From assembly GCF_000234665.1 (NCBI RefSeq), contig NC_018332.1, positions 882,816-946,815 of the forward strand: a DNA stretch of 64,000 bases, read 5' to 3'. Origin of the DNA: Leishmania mexicana MHOM/GT/2001/U1103. Lineage: Eukaryota; Euglenozoa; Kinetoplastea; Trypanosomatida; Trypanosomatidae. Made by a program: the position numbers and the translations under genes. The notes beneath the pieces are model-generated. The model saw only the letters and a program-made list of their open reading frames with translations. It made no database searches and was not told where the DNA came from. Positions 20,444 through 32,004 of this stretch are shown one piece after another (position 1 is the first letter of the stretch; each line of letters begins with the position of its first letter).

Positions 20444-22109
20444 GGCGTGGTAAGAATCCACCGTGGGCGCAGGGGTGACGTCGCACGAAGCGGGCGAGCC
20501 GATCGCTCGGACTCGCTGCCAGGGAGTGGGGGGGGGAGAAAATGAAAAAGCGCAGAAAAGGGAGGACGCAAGCACGGGCTGCATGTATTGTGCTCTGGTT
20601 TCACGAATCGTTCCAGCCCCACAAGAGCGCATGAAACGGACAACCGTCCCCCCTCCTCCTCCTTGCTGTGTACAGCGTGTGACGTGGGGGGTGGGGGAGG
20701 GAGCATGACACACTCTCTGTTGCTGCTTGGGTAACGTGCAAGTGGGTCTTCTCTCTCTTTTGGTTAGGCCATGATCCCTGCTCCTCTGCCCTCGCCGAAC
20801 GACTGCAGCAACCCTCGCTGGATGTGAACTGTGCACGTCATCTCGCACCGACCACCACCACCGGACTTCTCCCCTGCCGCCTTCTCCACCCCGTCCATCA
20901 GAGAATAGGAAGAAACAAAAAAAACACGTTGTGAACGACGTCGCACGAGTCACCACCGCTACCGACATCATGCCGAGCGCCGGTCGCGGTCTCCCTTCTC
21001 TCCGCGCCTCTCCGCTTTCCTACCCTCGCCGCCCTCCCTCCTTTGTTTAAAAATCGCTCATACCATGTTTACGGCGACAAGCACGCCGCTACTCAGTCGT
21101 GCTCGACATCAGCTCACCCCCACTCCCACCCCCACCCACAGCCACAGACACACAGACACAGACATACGTACATAAAACGACCCCCCTCCCCCTCCTCCAA
21201 AACGCAATCATCTCCCCCACGATAGCCAGTTCTTCGACGACTCTCATCCTCAACGTCGTTTACCTTTCCCTTCCTCCCCCTTCCCCGTTTTCTTTTGCTT
21301 CATTCGCGCACCACCGCCTCCACCGCTGGCGCTGCATCCGTGCGTCCGTGTGTCTTGAAGAGCAGAAAAAGAACGCCGCATCTCTCCCTCTCTCTCCTCA
21401 TCTAAGACGCCACCGTCGTTACCGAAGGCGCCACCACCACCACCGAATCTCCCACCGCGATACTTTTGACCCAACTCGCGAGTCCGCACGGACTCATGTG
21501 TGTCTGAACGGCACACTATACACCCACGTCTGCCCACACAACCAGGCACACATAGATAGGGGTATAAAAAGGTATGGGGTGTCGCTCGTGCGCGCGTGTG
21601 CCTGGTGCTTGTCTTGACTCCAAACTCGTCTTTTGCGTCTTTAGTCACTCCTTTTTACTCCCCGTGTAGCGCCGTGTGTGCGTGTGTGTGCGGGTGCGGG
21701 TGCGTTGATGCGAGGACCCTTCTCGGCATATTTTCTTGCGGCTTTTCTTTCTGTGTGCTTCTCTCCCTTTCATATCTGCACCCGTCGATGCTGTGTGCGT
21801 GCAGCTCTCGCTCTTTCTTGCTAATTTATTTCACCTCCACTGCGCTTAATCTGGTCACCGCTCTCCCTCCCCTCTCCTTCCTCCCTCCCCTTCCTCGCTC
21901 TCTTCATCCGCCATCCTAGCATTTCTTGGCGTTGTGTCGTCTCTGCCTTGTCTCCCTTTCTCTCTGCCGTTGACTGGGTGTCTTGTGTACACTCCAGTAC
22001 ACCACACAGGGGCTGCGGTGCGGTGACCAAACTCATCGCTATCCCGTTTCTCATAATACATCTATCTATATAGCCATCTACCCCCCCCCCCGTGTTTTTC
22101 GTGTTCGGT

Positions 22110-22146
22110 GTGTCTCCTCCTCCTCTTCCTCCCGATATTACACTAG
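22110..22146 (+). promoter_or_regulatory. candidate spliced-leader acceptor for SHMT
   Basis: TCCTCC-type pyrimidine tract (22110-22133) followed by AG at 22145-22146, about 200 nt before the SHMT ATG. Confidence 0.4.
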
Positions 22147-22344
22147 TGCCCGACAGCGCGTGAGGCTGAGAGCTTTAAGCGCACCGCTTCGCTCCCTTGT
22201 TCTCTCCTTCTCGTTCCTCCGTCCAACCTGTACGCCATCCTCTCACCAGCCTTCCGTGCTTCACGATCTGTGTCTTCCTGCCTGCCTCCGGGTTTCTGGC
22301 GAGCTGGACTTTCCCTTCAAAAAGGTTGCGCAACTGGCGATAAC

Positions 22345-23787
22345 ATGATCCGCGGTGCTTCGATGATTCTGCGGGCGGCCCCCGCCTCCACGCACTGTCA
22401 CCGGAGTCTCTCTCTGCCTGGCAACGCGTCTCTCAGAGACCATGACCCTGAGGTGCACCAGCTTATTCACAGAGAGATGCACCGGCAGATAGAAGGGCTA
22501 GAGATGATTGCGTCGGAGAACTTTACCTCCCGCGCGGTGCTTGACTGCCTCGGGTCCGTCCTCACGAACAAGTACGCAGAGGGTCTGCCTGGGAACCGCT
22601 ACTACGGGGGCACGGAGGTCGTCGACGAGATCGAGAACCTGTGCATGCGGCGCGCGCTCGCAGCCTTCTGCTTGGATGCGTCCTTATGGGGTGTCAGCGT
22701 GCAGCCGTACAGCGGCTCACCTGCCAACCTGGCCGTCTACACCGCCCTGCTGCGCCCGCATGACCGCATGATGGGCCTCGCACTGCAGGCGGGCGGCCAC
22801 CTCACACACGGCTTCTACACCGCAACGAAGCGCCTCTCGGCCTCCTCGATCTTCTTCGAGAGTCTCCCGTACTCCATCACGCCGGAGGGCCTCATCGACT
22901 ACGATCAGCTAGCGTACCTGGCGAATATCTACCAGCCACGGCTCATCATTGCCGGCGGCTCCGCCTACCCGCGCGACTGGGACTACAAGCGCTACCGCCA
23001 AATCTGCGACAGCGTTGGTGCCTACTTCATGGTGGACATGTCCCACTTTTCTGGCCTGGTTGCCGCCCGGGAGCACAACGACCCGTTCGAGTATGCCGAT
23101 GTGGTGACCACCACCACCCACAAGACGCTGCGAGGGCCTCGGTCTGGCATGATCTTCTTCAAGAAGTCGATAAAGCAGGGCAAGGAGAGCGTGTCCATGG
23201 AGGAGTCCATCAACAACGCGGTCTTCCCCGCGCTGCAGGGCGGGCCACACCTCCACCAGATCGCCGGCATCGCCACACAGCTGAAGGAGGTGGCGTCACC
23301 AGAGTGGCGCACCTACATAAAGCAGGTGAAGGCGAACGCTAAGGCCCTGGCCGCCACCCTCACGGAGGGTGGGGAGACACTCGTCAGCGGCGGCACCGAC
23401 AACCACCTTCTTCTGTGGAACCTCCGCCCGCACGGGATCACAGGCTCCAAGTTGGAGAAGCTGCTCGGGATGGTCAACATCACGGCGAACAAGAACACCA
23501 TCTTTGGCGACAGAAGCGCTCAGGCACCTTACGGCATACGTCTTGGCACGCCAGCCCTCACCACCCGCGGCCTCCGGGAGGAGGACTTCAGGCGGGTCGG
23601 CCAGCTCCTCATTCGCTCGGTACAGCTCTCCAAGGAGGTGCAGAAGTCCGCCGGCTCTACGAAGCTCGTCGACTTCGTGAAGGCCGCTGAGACCTCGAAG
23701 GCGTTGCAGGAGATGGCTGAGGAGGTGAAGGCGTATGCGCGTCAGTTCCCGTACCCCGGCCTGGAGAGCGCCTATCCCATTCAGTAG
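22345..23787 (+). CDS. SHMT: serine hydroxymethyltransferase, mitochondrial type
   Basis: 480-residue PLP enzyme that interconverts serine and glycine with tetrahydrofolate, feeding one-carbon units. The family signature is complete: IEGLEMIASENFTSRAVLD, the LTNKYAEGLPGNRYYGG segment, QPYSGSPANLAVYTALL, VDMSHFSGLVA, and the PLP-lysine motif TTTTHKTLRGPRSGM with Lys at residue 260. The C-terminal half has GIRLGTPALTTRG, also typical. The first 30 residues (MIRGASMILRAAPASTHCHR) are basic with Ser and Ala and no acids, fitting a mitochondrial presequence; Leishmania is known to have a mitochondrial and a cytosolic form. The ATG at 22345 is used; a second Met at residue 7 is an alternative. Length is normal for the family. 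Confidence 0.97.
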   Translation: MIRGASMILRAAPASTHCHRSLSLPGNASLRDHDPEVHQLIHREMHRQIEGLEMIASENFTSRAVLDCLGSVLTNKYAEGLPGNRYYGGTEVVDEIENLCMRRALAAFCLDASLWGVSVQPYSGSPANLAVYTALLRPHDRMMGLALQAGGHLTHGFYTATKRLSASSIFFESLPYSITPEGLIDYDQLAYLANIYQPRLIIAGGSAYPRDWDYKRYRQICDSVGAYFMVDMSHFSGLVAAREHNDPFEYADVVTTTTHKTLRGPRSGMIFFKKSIKQGKESVSMEESINNAVFPALQGGPHLHQIAGIATQLKEVASPEWRTYIKQVKANAKALAATLTEGGETLVSGGTDNHLLLWNLRPHGITGSKLEKLLGMVNITANKNTIFGDRSAQAPYGIRLGTPALTTRGLREEDFRRVGQLLIRSVQLSKEVQKSAGSTKLVDFVKAAETSKALQEMAEEVKAYARQFPYPGLESAYPIQ

Positions 23788-24449
23788 TGCGCCTCGAGAA
23801 CTAAGGCGGTGATCGAGCTGCGAGGGGGAAGGACGATGTACGGAGAGCGACTCCAGTACGAAGGCTCGGGTGCAGATGTGGGCGTGAGAAAGAGGTGCTG
23901 CATTCGTGTGCTGTGCGACAGGGGATTTGTGTGACTGTGCGTCTCTTCTGTGTGTGGCGGCAAGCGTAGATAGTGGGGCCAAGGCTCGCTCTCGAGCCGA
24001 GCTACGGTGTAAAGTTCAGCTACAGGGAGTCGAATGCACAACGGCCGACAGAGGTGGCACTGCAAGGAAAGGGAGGAGGGGGAGGAGGTGTGTGTGTGTG
24101 TGTGCGGGCGTGTGTGGATGGCGTTTTTTGGGCGAGAGAGTCGCGCTCTCCTCCCCACCCCCCTTTTCCCACCAATACGCCTTTCTATGACGTCCCGCAC
24201 TGCTTCTTCCGAATACCTCTCCCATTTCGAGGCTTCCGTGTGCGTCCGTTGTGCGTGTACGAGACCGCACCTTGGTGCTGCGGGGGGTTGAGGGGGTTGG
24301 GAAGTAAAGCACGAGTGAGCCTGCAGAGGCACCGGCGTTCGCCCCCCTTCCACCCGTCCTGTCTGCCTCTCCCTCTCTCATGTGCTTGACGGAAGCACGG
24401 CAGCGCCAGCGCTGCCTTGTTCTTTGCGCCCCGCTGTCTGGTGCTGTCG

Positions 24450-24482
24450 CCCCCCCCCCCCCCCACACACACACACACACAC
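24450..24482 (+). repeat. poly-C followed by CA microsatellite
   Basis: About 15 C residues followed by nine CA units, in the SHMT 3' UTR region. Confidence 0.85.
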
Positions 24483-25429
24483 GTACAACCATGGTCATGG
24501 TCACGGACATGGTCAGGCGTTTGGTCCTCTCGTGCAGTGGGCGTGCGTATGTGGAATCGTCTGCGCGTGTGGTCTACAGTCGCGTGTGCCGCTGCATCCT
24601 GCCTCGCGTGCGTGTGGACAAAGGTGTGGGCAACGGAGGGAGGCAGGGGTTTGTCGGTGGAAGAGCGGCTGCGGCTCTCATGAGAGCCGGGCCCCTCTCG
24701 ACGCCCACAAACGCTCGCGGACTCTGCGCCGTCCTTTTTCTCTTGACTTTCGTTTTTCCTTTCTTCGAACACTGGCGCATGACGGGTGTACGCGCGCGCT
24801 CACGTGTGCCGGGAGCATGTGTGTTTCTTGCCGGACTACTCGCACTACATCGAGGCGGTCGTGCCGGTTGAACACCGTGTCATGAGCGCTTCTGCACGTT
24901 GTCAACCGCCTTCTCTTCATTCGTGTGCGTAAAAGAAGGGTGAATGCGTAAACAAACGACCATCGTGTCATGCGCAATGACCGCGTGATCGCGTGGGACG
25001 GGGGGTGGGAGTGGTGTTGGCGCGGGCCAGCAGGCACGTACACAGAAGGTGTCAGGCGAAGAAGAAGCGGTCAGAAGCGTCCATCAGAGACCGCCTCCCT
25101 TCTTCCATCACCACGCCGACATGCAGAGGCGCAGGCGGAGAGCCTCCGAGCCACACCGCAAACTCGGGGAGGGCAGTTTTCGTGTGCGTGCTCGTGTTTG
25201 CATCGGTGCGCAAGGAGCAACCCAAGCTTATGCACACCCGCATCTCTCTCTCTCTCCCTCTCTCGTCTCTCTGTCTGTGTGATCACGTATTCGCTCCCGC
25301 TTGCCCACTTCATCGAGAAGAAGCGCGGCAGCAGCAACGACGCAGTGACGCGAAGAAGAAAGGCACACAACAATACCAAACCGTCGGCGTAACGCGTGCG
25401 GGACGCACACACGCACACGTACACGCACT

Positions 25430-25458
25430 CACCTTTCCCTCACTACTTTTTCTCCTAG
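25430..25458 (+). promoter_or_regulatory. candidate spliced-leader acceptor for the Patched-like gene
   Basis: Strong pyrimidine tract ending TCTCCTAG with AG at 25457-25458, 90 nt upstream of the ATG. Confidence 0.55.
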
Positions 25459-25547
25459 TCTGTGTCTGTGTGTGTGTGGGCGTTGCTGCTTGAGGCCTCG
25501 GTAGGCACTCCCGTACTTTTTACGCGGTCCCTCACCCGTCATTCGAG

Positions 25548-28500
25548 ATGCGCATCTTTTCATCGAGGCAGAAGGTCTACACGACCGACACGGCCCCAGT
25601 CAACACCTCGGAGGATGTCGGGGTGGAGGGAAAGCGGTATCCGACCCACACGCTGGGCCGCTTCATTGTTCAACACCCCGCCCCAATGCTGCTGACCCTC
25701 GTCCTGCCTTTTGTTTTCGTTGTGATTGGTTGTGCGAAAATTCAGTCGGGGCTCTCCTACTCGCTGGACGACTACCAGATCCGCTCCACCATCGGCGTGC
25801 GGCGGGACGCGTTGAGGGTGAACGGCGTGCTGAACGACTGGGCTTTCTCTCTCTCCGGTGCATACTGGCTGTCGGACAGCGTCGACTTATCCCACCCGCG
25901 GACTTCTGTGCAGGACACGGTGGAGCTGCGCGCCGTTGTCAACCTCCAAGACCTCATGGAGTACGCGAAGAAGGTGGGCTGGTCCTCCGAAACGCGTGAT
26001 GCACACGCCAATCTCCTGAACCCGGACCTCTTTACGATCTACCGCACAGTGGAGGAGCACATCACGTCGCTGGACGGCTACGAGGGCGTGTGCTTCACGA
26101 ACGACCTGCACAATGGCCAAATCAACGGCATCTATCCCACGTGCACGCCTGTATCCAGTGTGACGCAGTATATCTATCCGTCCTGGAACGGGCTGGAGTG
26201 GCTCATGAACGGCAGCGGGACTGTGTTCCAACTAGACTACATGCAGCGCCTCTTTGCGAACCCGAGCCACGGGTGGTTCTTCGACAACAACTTCTCGACG
26301 CTGAATCAGAGGGCGCTGCAGCTGCGCTCGCAGTATACCTTTGCGTCGTCGTGGTCGGAGTCGAAGGCTTCGTACCGGGAACGTATGAAGAGGTTCCTGC
26401 CTCGCGCGATGCACTTCGTTAACAGCGGACAGGCTGTTTCGCTGCCGTTCGTGGAGTTCTACCTCGGCGGTGGGTCATCGCAGGACATCCTGATGGAGAT
26501 TGCTGGGGAGCGGGAGGGATACAAGGTGGGCGTTGCTGCGGTGATCTGCTTCTTGCTGAGCTGGTGGCACTGCCGGACGTTCATTGTCGGAGTGTACACG
26601 GCTGCAGAGGCTGCATTTGCGTACATGGCTGCCGTCGGGCTATACGCGCTCATCTACGGGACACTGCCGCTGACGACGTACTCCGCGATCATCTGGGTGC
26701 TGACATTCTGCATGCACGGGACACTGAGCTTCTACGACATGTTTGTGTTCAGCGGGATTATGGCGACGAAGGGACGACAGAACAACCTAAGCGTGGTGCA
26801 GCGGCTGTGCGTCACGATGCGGCGCATCTCTGTTGGCGTGTGGGTTGCAGACGCGCTGGCGATACTCATCTTCGCGATCAACACGACGTCGCTGTTCAGC
26901 TCTGTGGAGCAGTTTAGCGTGTTCATGATAATCGCGCTGCTGTGGAACATGTACTGCATCGCGCTGCCCACCCCTGCGCTGATTGTGGTGCACCACTTGT
27001 ACTTCTCGAACAAGCGGCGCAACCTGCAGAAACAGAGCGACGTGCTGAACGATGCGCTGCTCGGGTGCCGGCGGTCTGGACACCTTGTGCGTGTGCTGGA
27101 GGTTGTGCAGGGCAACATAGCCGACGGCGAGCGTGCGTACCGGATGGAGGAGGACCTGATCCACAAGCGCATCGGCGAGGGCTTCGGGATCAACAAGAAG
27201 AGATACGGTGGTCCGCTGGACTTCGTGCGGCAACAGGTGCGTGAGGGGCGCGACAAGGTTCGCGCAGCGCGGCGCGACATCGTTGGGGCTCTACACAAGG
27301 CACAGAAGGCGAAGGACAGCGTTCTGAAGGGCACCGACATGCGCGACGGCATGGGGTTACCTTCCTTCTCGTTGCAGGATTTCCTGCAGGTCGGCAACAC
27401 GAACCCGTTTGCCGAGGAGACTGGTGTGGGCCCCGACAGACTGCCGCTGTACTACAACCCGCGCATGGTGCTTCCATCGGACCTGGTCCACATCCCTGCG
27501 GTGTACGTGGAGCGCAGCGAGGACTGCTGGAGTGGCATGTGTGATGCCCTGGGACTACAGGCACGCACGAATCACGGAGAGGTTATCCCGCCGCGCACGT
27601 ACAGCCTGAAGAATCAAGGCACCAGCTCTGCTGAGGCGAGCGCGTTTGCCGATCGGTGGCGCGAGTTTGGCACGCGGATTGGCGTGGAGGCGGCCTCGAA
27701 CAGCCGCAGCGCTGAGCTAGTGCCGCTTGCGGTCCGAAACGCGGTGCGCGCACAGGACCCGACAAAGGTGGTGGGCCCGTGCGCGAGGGCCAGTCGTGGC
27801 ACGAAGAAAGACGGCGCTGCTTCTGCTGCTGCTGCTGGTGGTGGAGCTTCGCCGCGTGCGACTGGCGGGCCATCTGGGATGGGTCTTGGGAAGCTGCGCT
27901 ACCGCTTGGCGCACCGCGCGGATTTGCCCCGGGTGGAGTGCTGCGGACTGTTTGGCCGCGTTGCGGGCGAGACGGCTGAGCAGCGGATGCGGAGACTCAT
28001 GGCACGCAAAGTGAAGCGCGATGGCTACTCGTTGTTCGAGCTCTTCGTGCTGCGGTACTACCTGCCGGTGATCTACTCTGTGCGGTACGCGCTGCTCGCG
28101 CTGCTGCTGGTGCTATTCACTGTAATGTGCATGCTGGGGGGTCGCATTACTGTGGCCGGGCTGCCCAACACGCTGTTGGTGGATCGAACCAGTATCGCAG
28201 ACACGTTTGCAGCGATGGACGACACCTTTGGCCAGCGTGGCAGCTGCACGTTCTGTGGCCCGTACTACCGATCTCTGCAGGACCACCGTCAGGCAACAAT
28301 CACAGACATCGCGGCATGCTCGGCGGAGTATGGTGTGCAGATGAACCTGTACGCGGATAGCTGCGGCGTGTGCAACGGAACGGACGCGTGTGTGGACTGC
28401 GCTGGCACTGCGCACGGCGCAGCGGCACTAGATGACTGCGGCGGGTGCGCTGTTGCTGGATCATCGTCTGCTGCGGCGCCGTGCACATGCCCTTTAACGC

Positions 28501-30761
28501 GCGACTGCCAGTATTGCGAGTGGGCTCTGGGCAAGGGCAACGCTGGTGGGGGGTCGTGCAGCGTGGCGTGTGATGCGAGCACGTGCGGGAGCAACGGCGA
28601 GTGCGACCAGTACACAGGCGCGTGTGTCTGCGATGCAGGCTTCACGGGAGCCGCGTGCGACGAGTGCGAGGCGTGGCTGCTGCCTGCTGCGTCGAACCCG
28701 GGGTGCACACTGGAGTGCAACGCGGCGATGAACTCTGCGGCGTGCGACTGCGACGAGAGCAGTGGGCGATGCCGGTCGTGCCCAGCGGGGACGCGCGGGT
28801 ACGACTGCTCGCAGCCATTAGTGGATTGCAGTAGTCACGGAACGTTCAACCCTGCCACGGCGACGTGTACGTGCTCGAGCGGGTGGACGGGCGCGTACTG
28901 CAACGTGTCGAGCGTGTGCAACGGACGGGGTGTGCTGCTGTCTGCTGCGGACTCACCGACCGGGTCCGAAATGTGCGGCTGCTTGGGGCACTGGCGCGGC
29001 GGGACGTGCCAGCTGTGCGACTGCACCAACGGCGGAATGTGCAACGCCGTGACGGGGAGGTGTGAGTGCGTGGGTGCCTTTACGGGGCCGCGGTGCGAGA
29101 CGTGCGCGGCGAACTGTACGTTGCGCGGCGCGTGCCCTGACGTGTCAACGCCAGACTACGCGCTGTGGAGTGTTCGGACATGCATCCCCAATGCGTGCAG
29201 TGAGGCTGACGTACAGTCGGAGACGATGTGCCCCGCCTGCTCACCGACCCAGGTGGCACCCGTTGGCGAGTGCAAGGCGGCGTCTAAGGAGTCGTGCATG
29301 AGCATGCCGGATTGCTGGTGGTACACGAATGACAACGTTGTGCCGTATTGCGGCATGGCGCGGCAAGCGAGCGACTTTACGGTGCTCAGCTGCACTTGCC
29401 GGTACCCGAAGGTCTGGTCTGGCCCAACGTGCGGGTCTTGCCCTGCACCGGCTGGCGCGACATGCCTGGACGACGGAACAGTGTTGGGCTGCAACGGGTT
29501 GGCGTACACGTCGCCGAGTTCCGTCGTGAGCATCGATAGCTGCGGCGTGTGCGGCGGTGATGGCTTGTGCCGGGGCTGCGATGGCGTTCCTGGCAGCGGC
29601 GCGACATACGACGCGTGCGGCGTGTGCGGCGGCAACAACGCATGCAGTAGCGCGACGGCGGCGATGCCGATGTACGTGGAGTATCTCTTTGACCTCACAC
29701 AGGTGCCTCAGATCCTCAACAACGCGGCGTGGTGCAAGGTGGTGGCTTCCATTGCTGCCAACATTCGGCGGTCGGACAGCACTGGCTCGCAGATGCGGAC
29801 GGTGGTGGAGGACTACCTCGCTGACGACGCGAGCTATGAGCTGACATCTCTCCAAGACTTCTACAACTACGTCAAGGCGAGCGGCCGGCTGAGGGAGGCG
29901 GTTTTCATGCTCAACTACAACGGTGAGCCACTGATGCTGCGGCAGCTACTCTACCGCGTAGAGAGCACACTCGCCACCAGCCAGAGTTCACCTTTGCGGG
30001 TGGTGGCGGCGTACTACTGGATATATCGGGACATCATCACCCCCTTCCGACCACTTGCTCAAGCAAGTGGTATCACCGTGTACTACACGTCGACCCTGTT
30101 CCAGCCGGCAGTGGCGAGGGTTGGCGCGCTGCAGAGCCTGTGGTTCGCGGTCGGCATTGGCCTGGCGGTGACGTTCGTGCTCCTGTTCACGTACTACGTG
30201 AGCCTGACGACAGCGGTGGCGGCGACGATAGTGGCTGCCATTGTGTGCTTCGGGTCGCTGACGGTGTGCGCAGTCTTCGACTGGGAGGTGGACGCTGTGC
30301 TTCAGGTGTGCATCAGCTGCACTGTACCGATAAGCGTGGAGTACGTGGTGCACTTCTGCAGCGGGTACTTTGACTACCTGCAGACGACGACGTCGCACCT
30401 GTTTGCGCGCGACGTGACGCGGCGGACCGCGGTGCAGGGTGCGCTGCTGCGTTCTGCGCCTGCTGTGTGTACGTCTGCCGTGTGCGTGATCGTTGTGTCC
30501 GTCATGTTCAGCGTGTCGAGCCTGATGCCATTACGGCGCGCGGGACAGGTGAGCATCACACTGCACCTGCTGGTGCTGCTTGCCGGTGTGCTCTTCACTG
30601 GCGCTGTTGCCGCGCTGGGGCCGATGAACGTGTACCAGCACTGGACGCTCTCCGCCGCCATCTGCATTGTCTGTGCTGCGCTTGCTGCGCTTGCGGTGCT
30701 GATCATGTACGGCGTGCACGGCGTGCCCGGGCCGCACGGCAGCATGATCCTGACGCGCTGA
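25548..30761 (+). CDS. Patched/Dispatched-like RND membrane protein with EGF-like module
   Basis: 1,737-residue multi-pass protein. The layout matches an eukaryotic RND (Patched-type) protein: TM1 at about 47-65, a large first ectodomain, a bundle of TM segments at about 325-480, a cytoplasmic linker, TM7 at about 844-866, a second ectodomain, then TM8-12 from about 1531 to 1725. SVEYVVHF at about 1597 corresponds to the Patched-type SVDxVxHY motif. The second ectodomain has a cysteine-rich insert (about 900-1367): CGVCNGTDACVDC, several EGF/laminin-like units such as CDCTNGGMCNAVTGRCEC, and CGVCGGDGLCRGC with CGVCGGNNAC. Such proteins usually move or sense sterols or lipids in membranes; substrate and location here are unknown. 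The EGF-like units may explain names such as tenascin-like. ATG at 25548 lies 90 nt after a strong acceptor. Confidence 0.85.
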   Translation: MRIFSSRQKVYTTDTAPVNTSEDVGVEGKRYPTHTLGRFIVQHPAPMLLTLVLPFVFVVIGCAKIQSGLSYSLDDYQIRSTIGVRRDALRVNGVLNDWAFSLSGAYWLSDSVDLSHPRTSVQDTVELRAVVNLQDLMEYAKKVGWSSETRDAHANLLNPDLFTIYRTVEEHITSLDGYEGVCFTNDLHNGQINGIYPTCTPVSSVTQYIYPSWNGLEWLMNGSGTVFQLDYMQRLFANPSHGWFFDNNFSTLNQRALQLRSQYTFASSWSESKASYRERMKRFLPRAMHFVNSGQAVSLPFVEFYLGGGSSQDILMEIAGEREGYKVGVAAVICFLLSWWHCRTFIVGVYTAAEAAFAYMAAVGLYALIYGTLPLTTYSAIIWVLTFCMHGTLSFYDMFVFSGIMATKGRQNNLSVVQRLCVTMRRISVGVWVADALAILIFAINTTSLFSSVEQFSVFMIIALLWNMYCIALPTPALIVVHHLYFSNKRRNLQKQSDVLNDALLGCRRSGHLVRVLEVVQGNIADGERAYRMEEDLIHKRIGEGFGINKKRYGGPLDFVRQQVREGRDKVRAARRDIVGALHKAQKAKDSVLKGTDMRDGMGLPSFSLQDFLQVGNTNPFAEETGVGPDRLPLYYNPRMVLPSDLVHIPAVYVERSEDCWSGMCDALGLQARTNHGEVIPPRTYSLKNQGTSSAEASAFADRWREFGTRIGVEAASNSRSAELVPLAVRNAVRAQDPTKVVGPCARASRGTKKDGAASAAAAGGGASPRATGGPSGMGLGKLRYRLAHRADLPRVECCGLFGRVAGETAEQRMRRLMARKVKRDGYSLFELFVLRYYLPVIYSVRYALLALLLVLFTVMCMLGGRITVAGLPNTLLVDRTSIADTFAAMDDTFGQRGSCTFCGPYYRSLQDHRQATITDIAACSAEYGVQMNLYADSCGVCNGTDACVDCAGTAHGAAALDDCGGCAVAGSSSAAAPCTCPLTRDCQYCEWALGKGNAGGGSCSVACDASTCGSNGECDQYTGACVCDAGFTGAACDECEAWLLPAASNPGCTLECNAAMNSAACDCDESSGRCRSCPAGTRGYDCSQPLVDCSSHGTFNPATATCTCSSGWTGAYCNVSSVCNGRGVLLSAADSPTGSEMCGCLGHWRGGTCQLCDCTNGGMCNAVTGRCECVGAFTGPRCETCAANCTLRGACPDVSTPDYALWSVRTCIPNACSEADVQSETMCPACSPTQVAPVGECKAASKESCMSMPDCWWYTNDNVVPYCGMARQASDFTVLSCTCRYPKVWSGPTCGSCPAPAGATCLDDGTVLGCNGLAYTSPSSVVSIDSCGVCGGDGLCRGCDGVPGSGATYDACGVCGGNNACSSATAAMPMYVEYLFDLTQVPQILNNAAWCKVVASIAANIRRSDSTGSQMRTVVEDYLADDASYELTSLQDFYNYVKASGRLREAVFMLNYNGEPLMLRQLLYRVESTLATSQSSPLRVVAAYYWIYRDIITPFRPLAQASGITVYYTSTLFQPAVARVGALQSLWFAVGIGLAVTFVLLFTYYVSLTTAVAATIVAAIVCFGSLTVCAVFDWEVDAVLQVCISCTVPISVEYVVHFCSGYFDYLQTTTSHLFARDVTRRTAVQGALLRSAPAVCTSAVCVIVVSVMFSVSSLMPLRRAGQVSITLHLLVLLAGVLFTGAVAALGPMNVYQHWTLSAAICIVCAALAALAVLIMYGVHGVPGPHGSMILTR

Positions 30762-32004
30762 GGTGCCCGACACTGCAGATTGTCGGTGACATGAAGTCGG
30801 CAGCGGCGAAAGAGGCAAGTGACAGAGGTACTCCGGCACGACTCCTTGGCTGGGGCCTTCGACCGTCGCGCATGTGGGTTAAGCGCTGTCGGTGCGGTTT
30901 TGCCTCTTGTTGATGTTCAGCACCTGCGCCTGTCGGTTTCCCTACCGCCTTGTCGGCCTCGTCGGCGTACCCACGCGTTGTTGCGCCGCCGCCTCCTCGC
31001 CCACCTCAACGGAGTGTGTGATTGCATTGTTGTAGGCGCGGGTGCGCGTATTAGCAGCACATCCACCCCCCCACTCGCTGCCTTTGCTATAGAATCCTTT
31101 GCCGATCCTCCTCACTGGTCCTTCCACTACACCGGTTTCGCCTGCGCACGCCTTCTGGCTTTGCAGCTGAGTGTGTGTCGGCTGTCGAGTACCCTCCCTA
31201 TCGCGGTGTATCTGTGCTGACGTCTGCGTGCGTCGGCATTTCTCTGCACGCGCGTGTGACATTTTTTTTCTTCTTTGGCTGCTCTGATGCTTAGCTTTTC
31301 CGTACTGCATTCGTTTTCTCCTCGATGGCGCCTGGCTCCCCGGTGCCCGTGTGATTACGTATGCGCGGGTGCCCGTCGGTGTGTGCGTTACAGACATCTA
31401 TACGTATATATATATATTGGAAGCACGTGTATGTAGGCGCGTGTGTGCGTGTGTTTATTCTTTCCTTTGATGTTGTGTTCATGTGCTCATCTCTTTCGGT
31501 TTCGGCAGCCACCTCTGTGGGCACGCCTGTGTATGTGCTGACTCCTCGTGCTCTCTTATGCTGTGTGTTGGCCGCTGGCGCCACTCCCTCCTCCTCCTCC
31601 TCCTCCTTTGCGTGTGTGCGGCCGTTTCCATCTTGTATTTCTCATCCTCATCCCCTGTTGCAGCCCCCTCCCCTCTCCATCGGGTCTTCCTTTGTCTCTG
31701 TAGTTGCTCGGGGTTGGTGCGTGTGCGCGGTGCCGTATCACCACGTACTGCCTCCTCCCCCCTCCCCCTCCCTCCCTCCTGCTTTCAAGCATCGCATTTC
31801 TTTCCAGCGGCCGGCAGTGGGCGCAAATTGGGTGAATGCGCGCGGGGGGGGAGGGAGGAGGCGGTGGCGGCTCTTGCATCATTTCGCCGTGCGAGACTCT
31901 CTGCGTTGTGCCTTGGTGCGTGCTCGGGTTTGCCTTCTTACTTCTTGACTTGGCGAGAACGGCGGCGAATCCCGTGCATTTTTCTTTATCTGCGCCTTGC
32001 ATGT
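30762..32004 (+). other. 3' UTR region of the Patched-like gene
   Basis: No gene is supported. Pyrimidine-rich stretches at 31580-31680 and 31745-31790; a TA run at 31404-31417. It leads directly into SIDER copy 2. Confidence 0.6.

Larger units (their letters stand above)
19933..22344 (+). other. long intergenic spacer
   Basis: About 2.4 kb without a supportable gene. It includes a GT tract (20422-20443), CA/CT-rich stretches (21116-21200), pyrimidine tracts (21840-21920) and a poly-C run (22081-22091). Confidence 0.6.
23788..25547 (+). other. intergenic spacer
   Basis: No gene is supported over about 1.76 kb. A poly-C run joined to a CA tract lies at 24450-24482, GT tracts at 24088-24105, and a T/C tract at 25430-25456 leads into the acceptor of the Patched-like gene. 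Confidence 0.6.
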
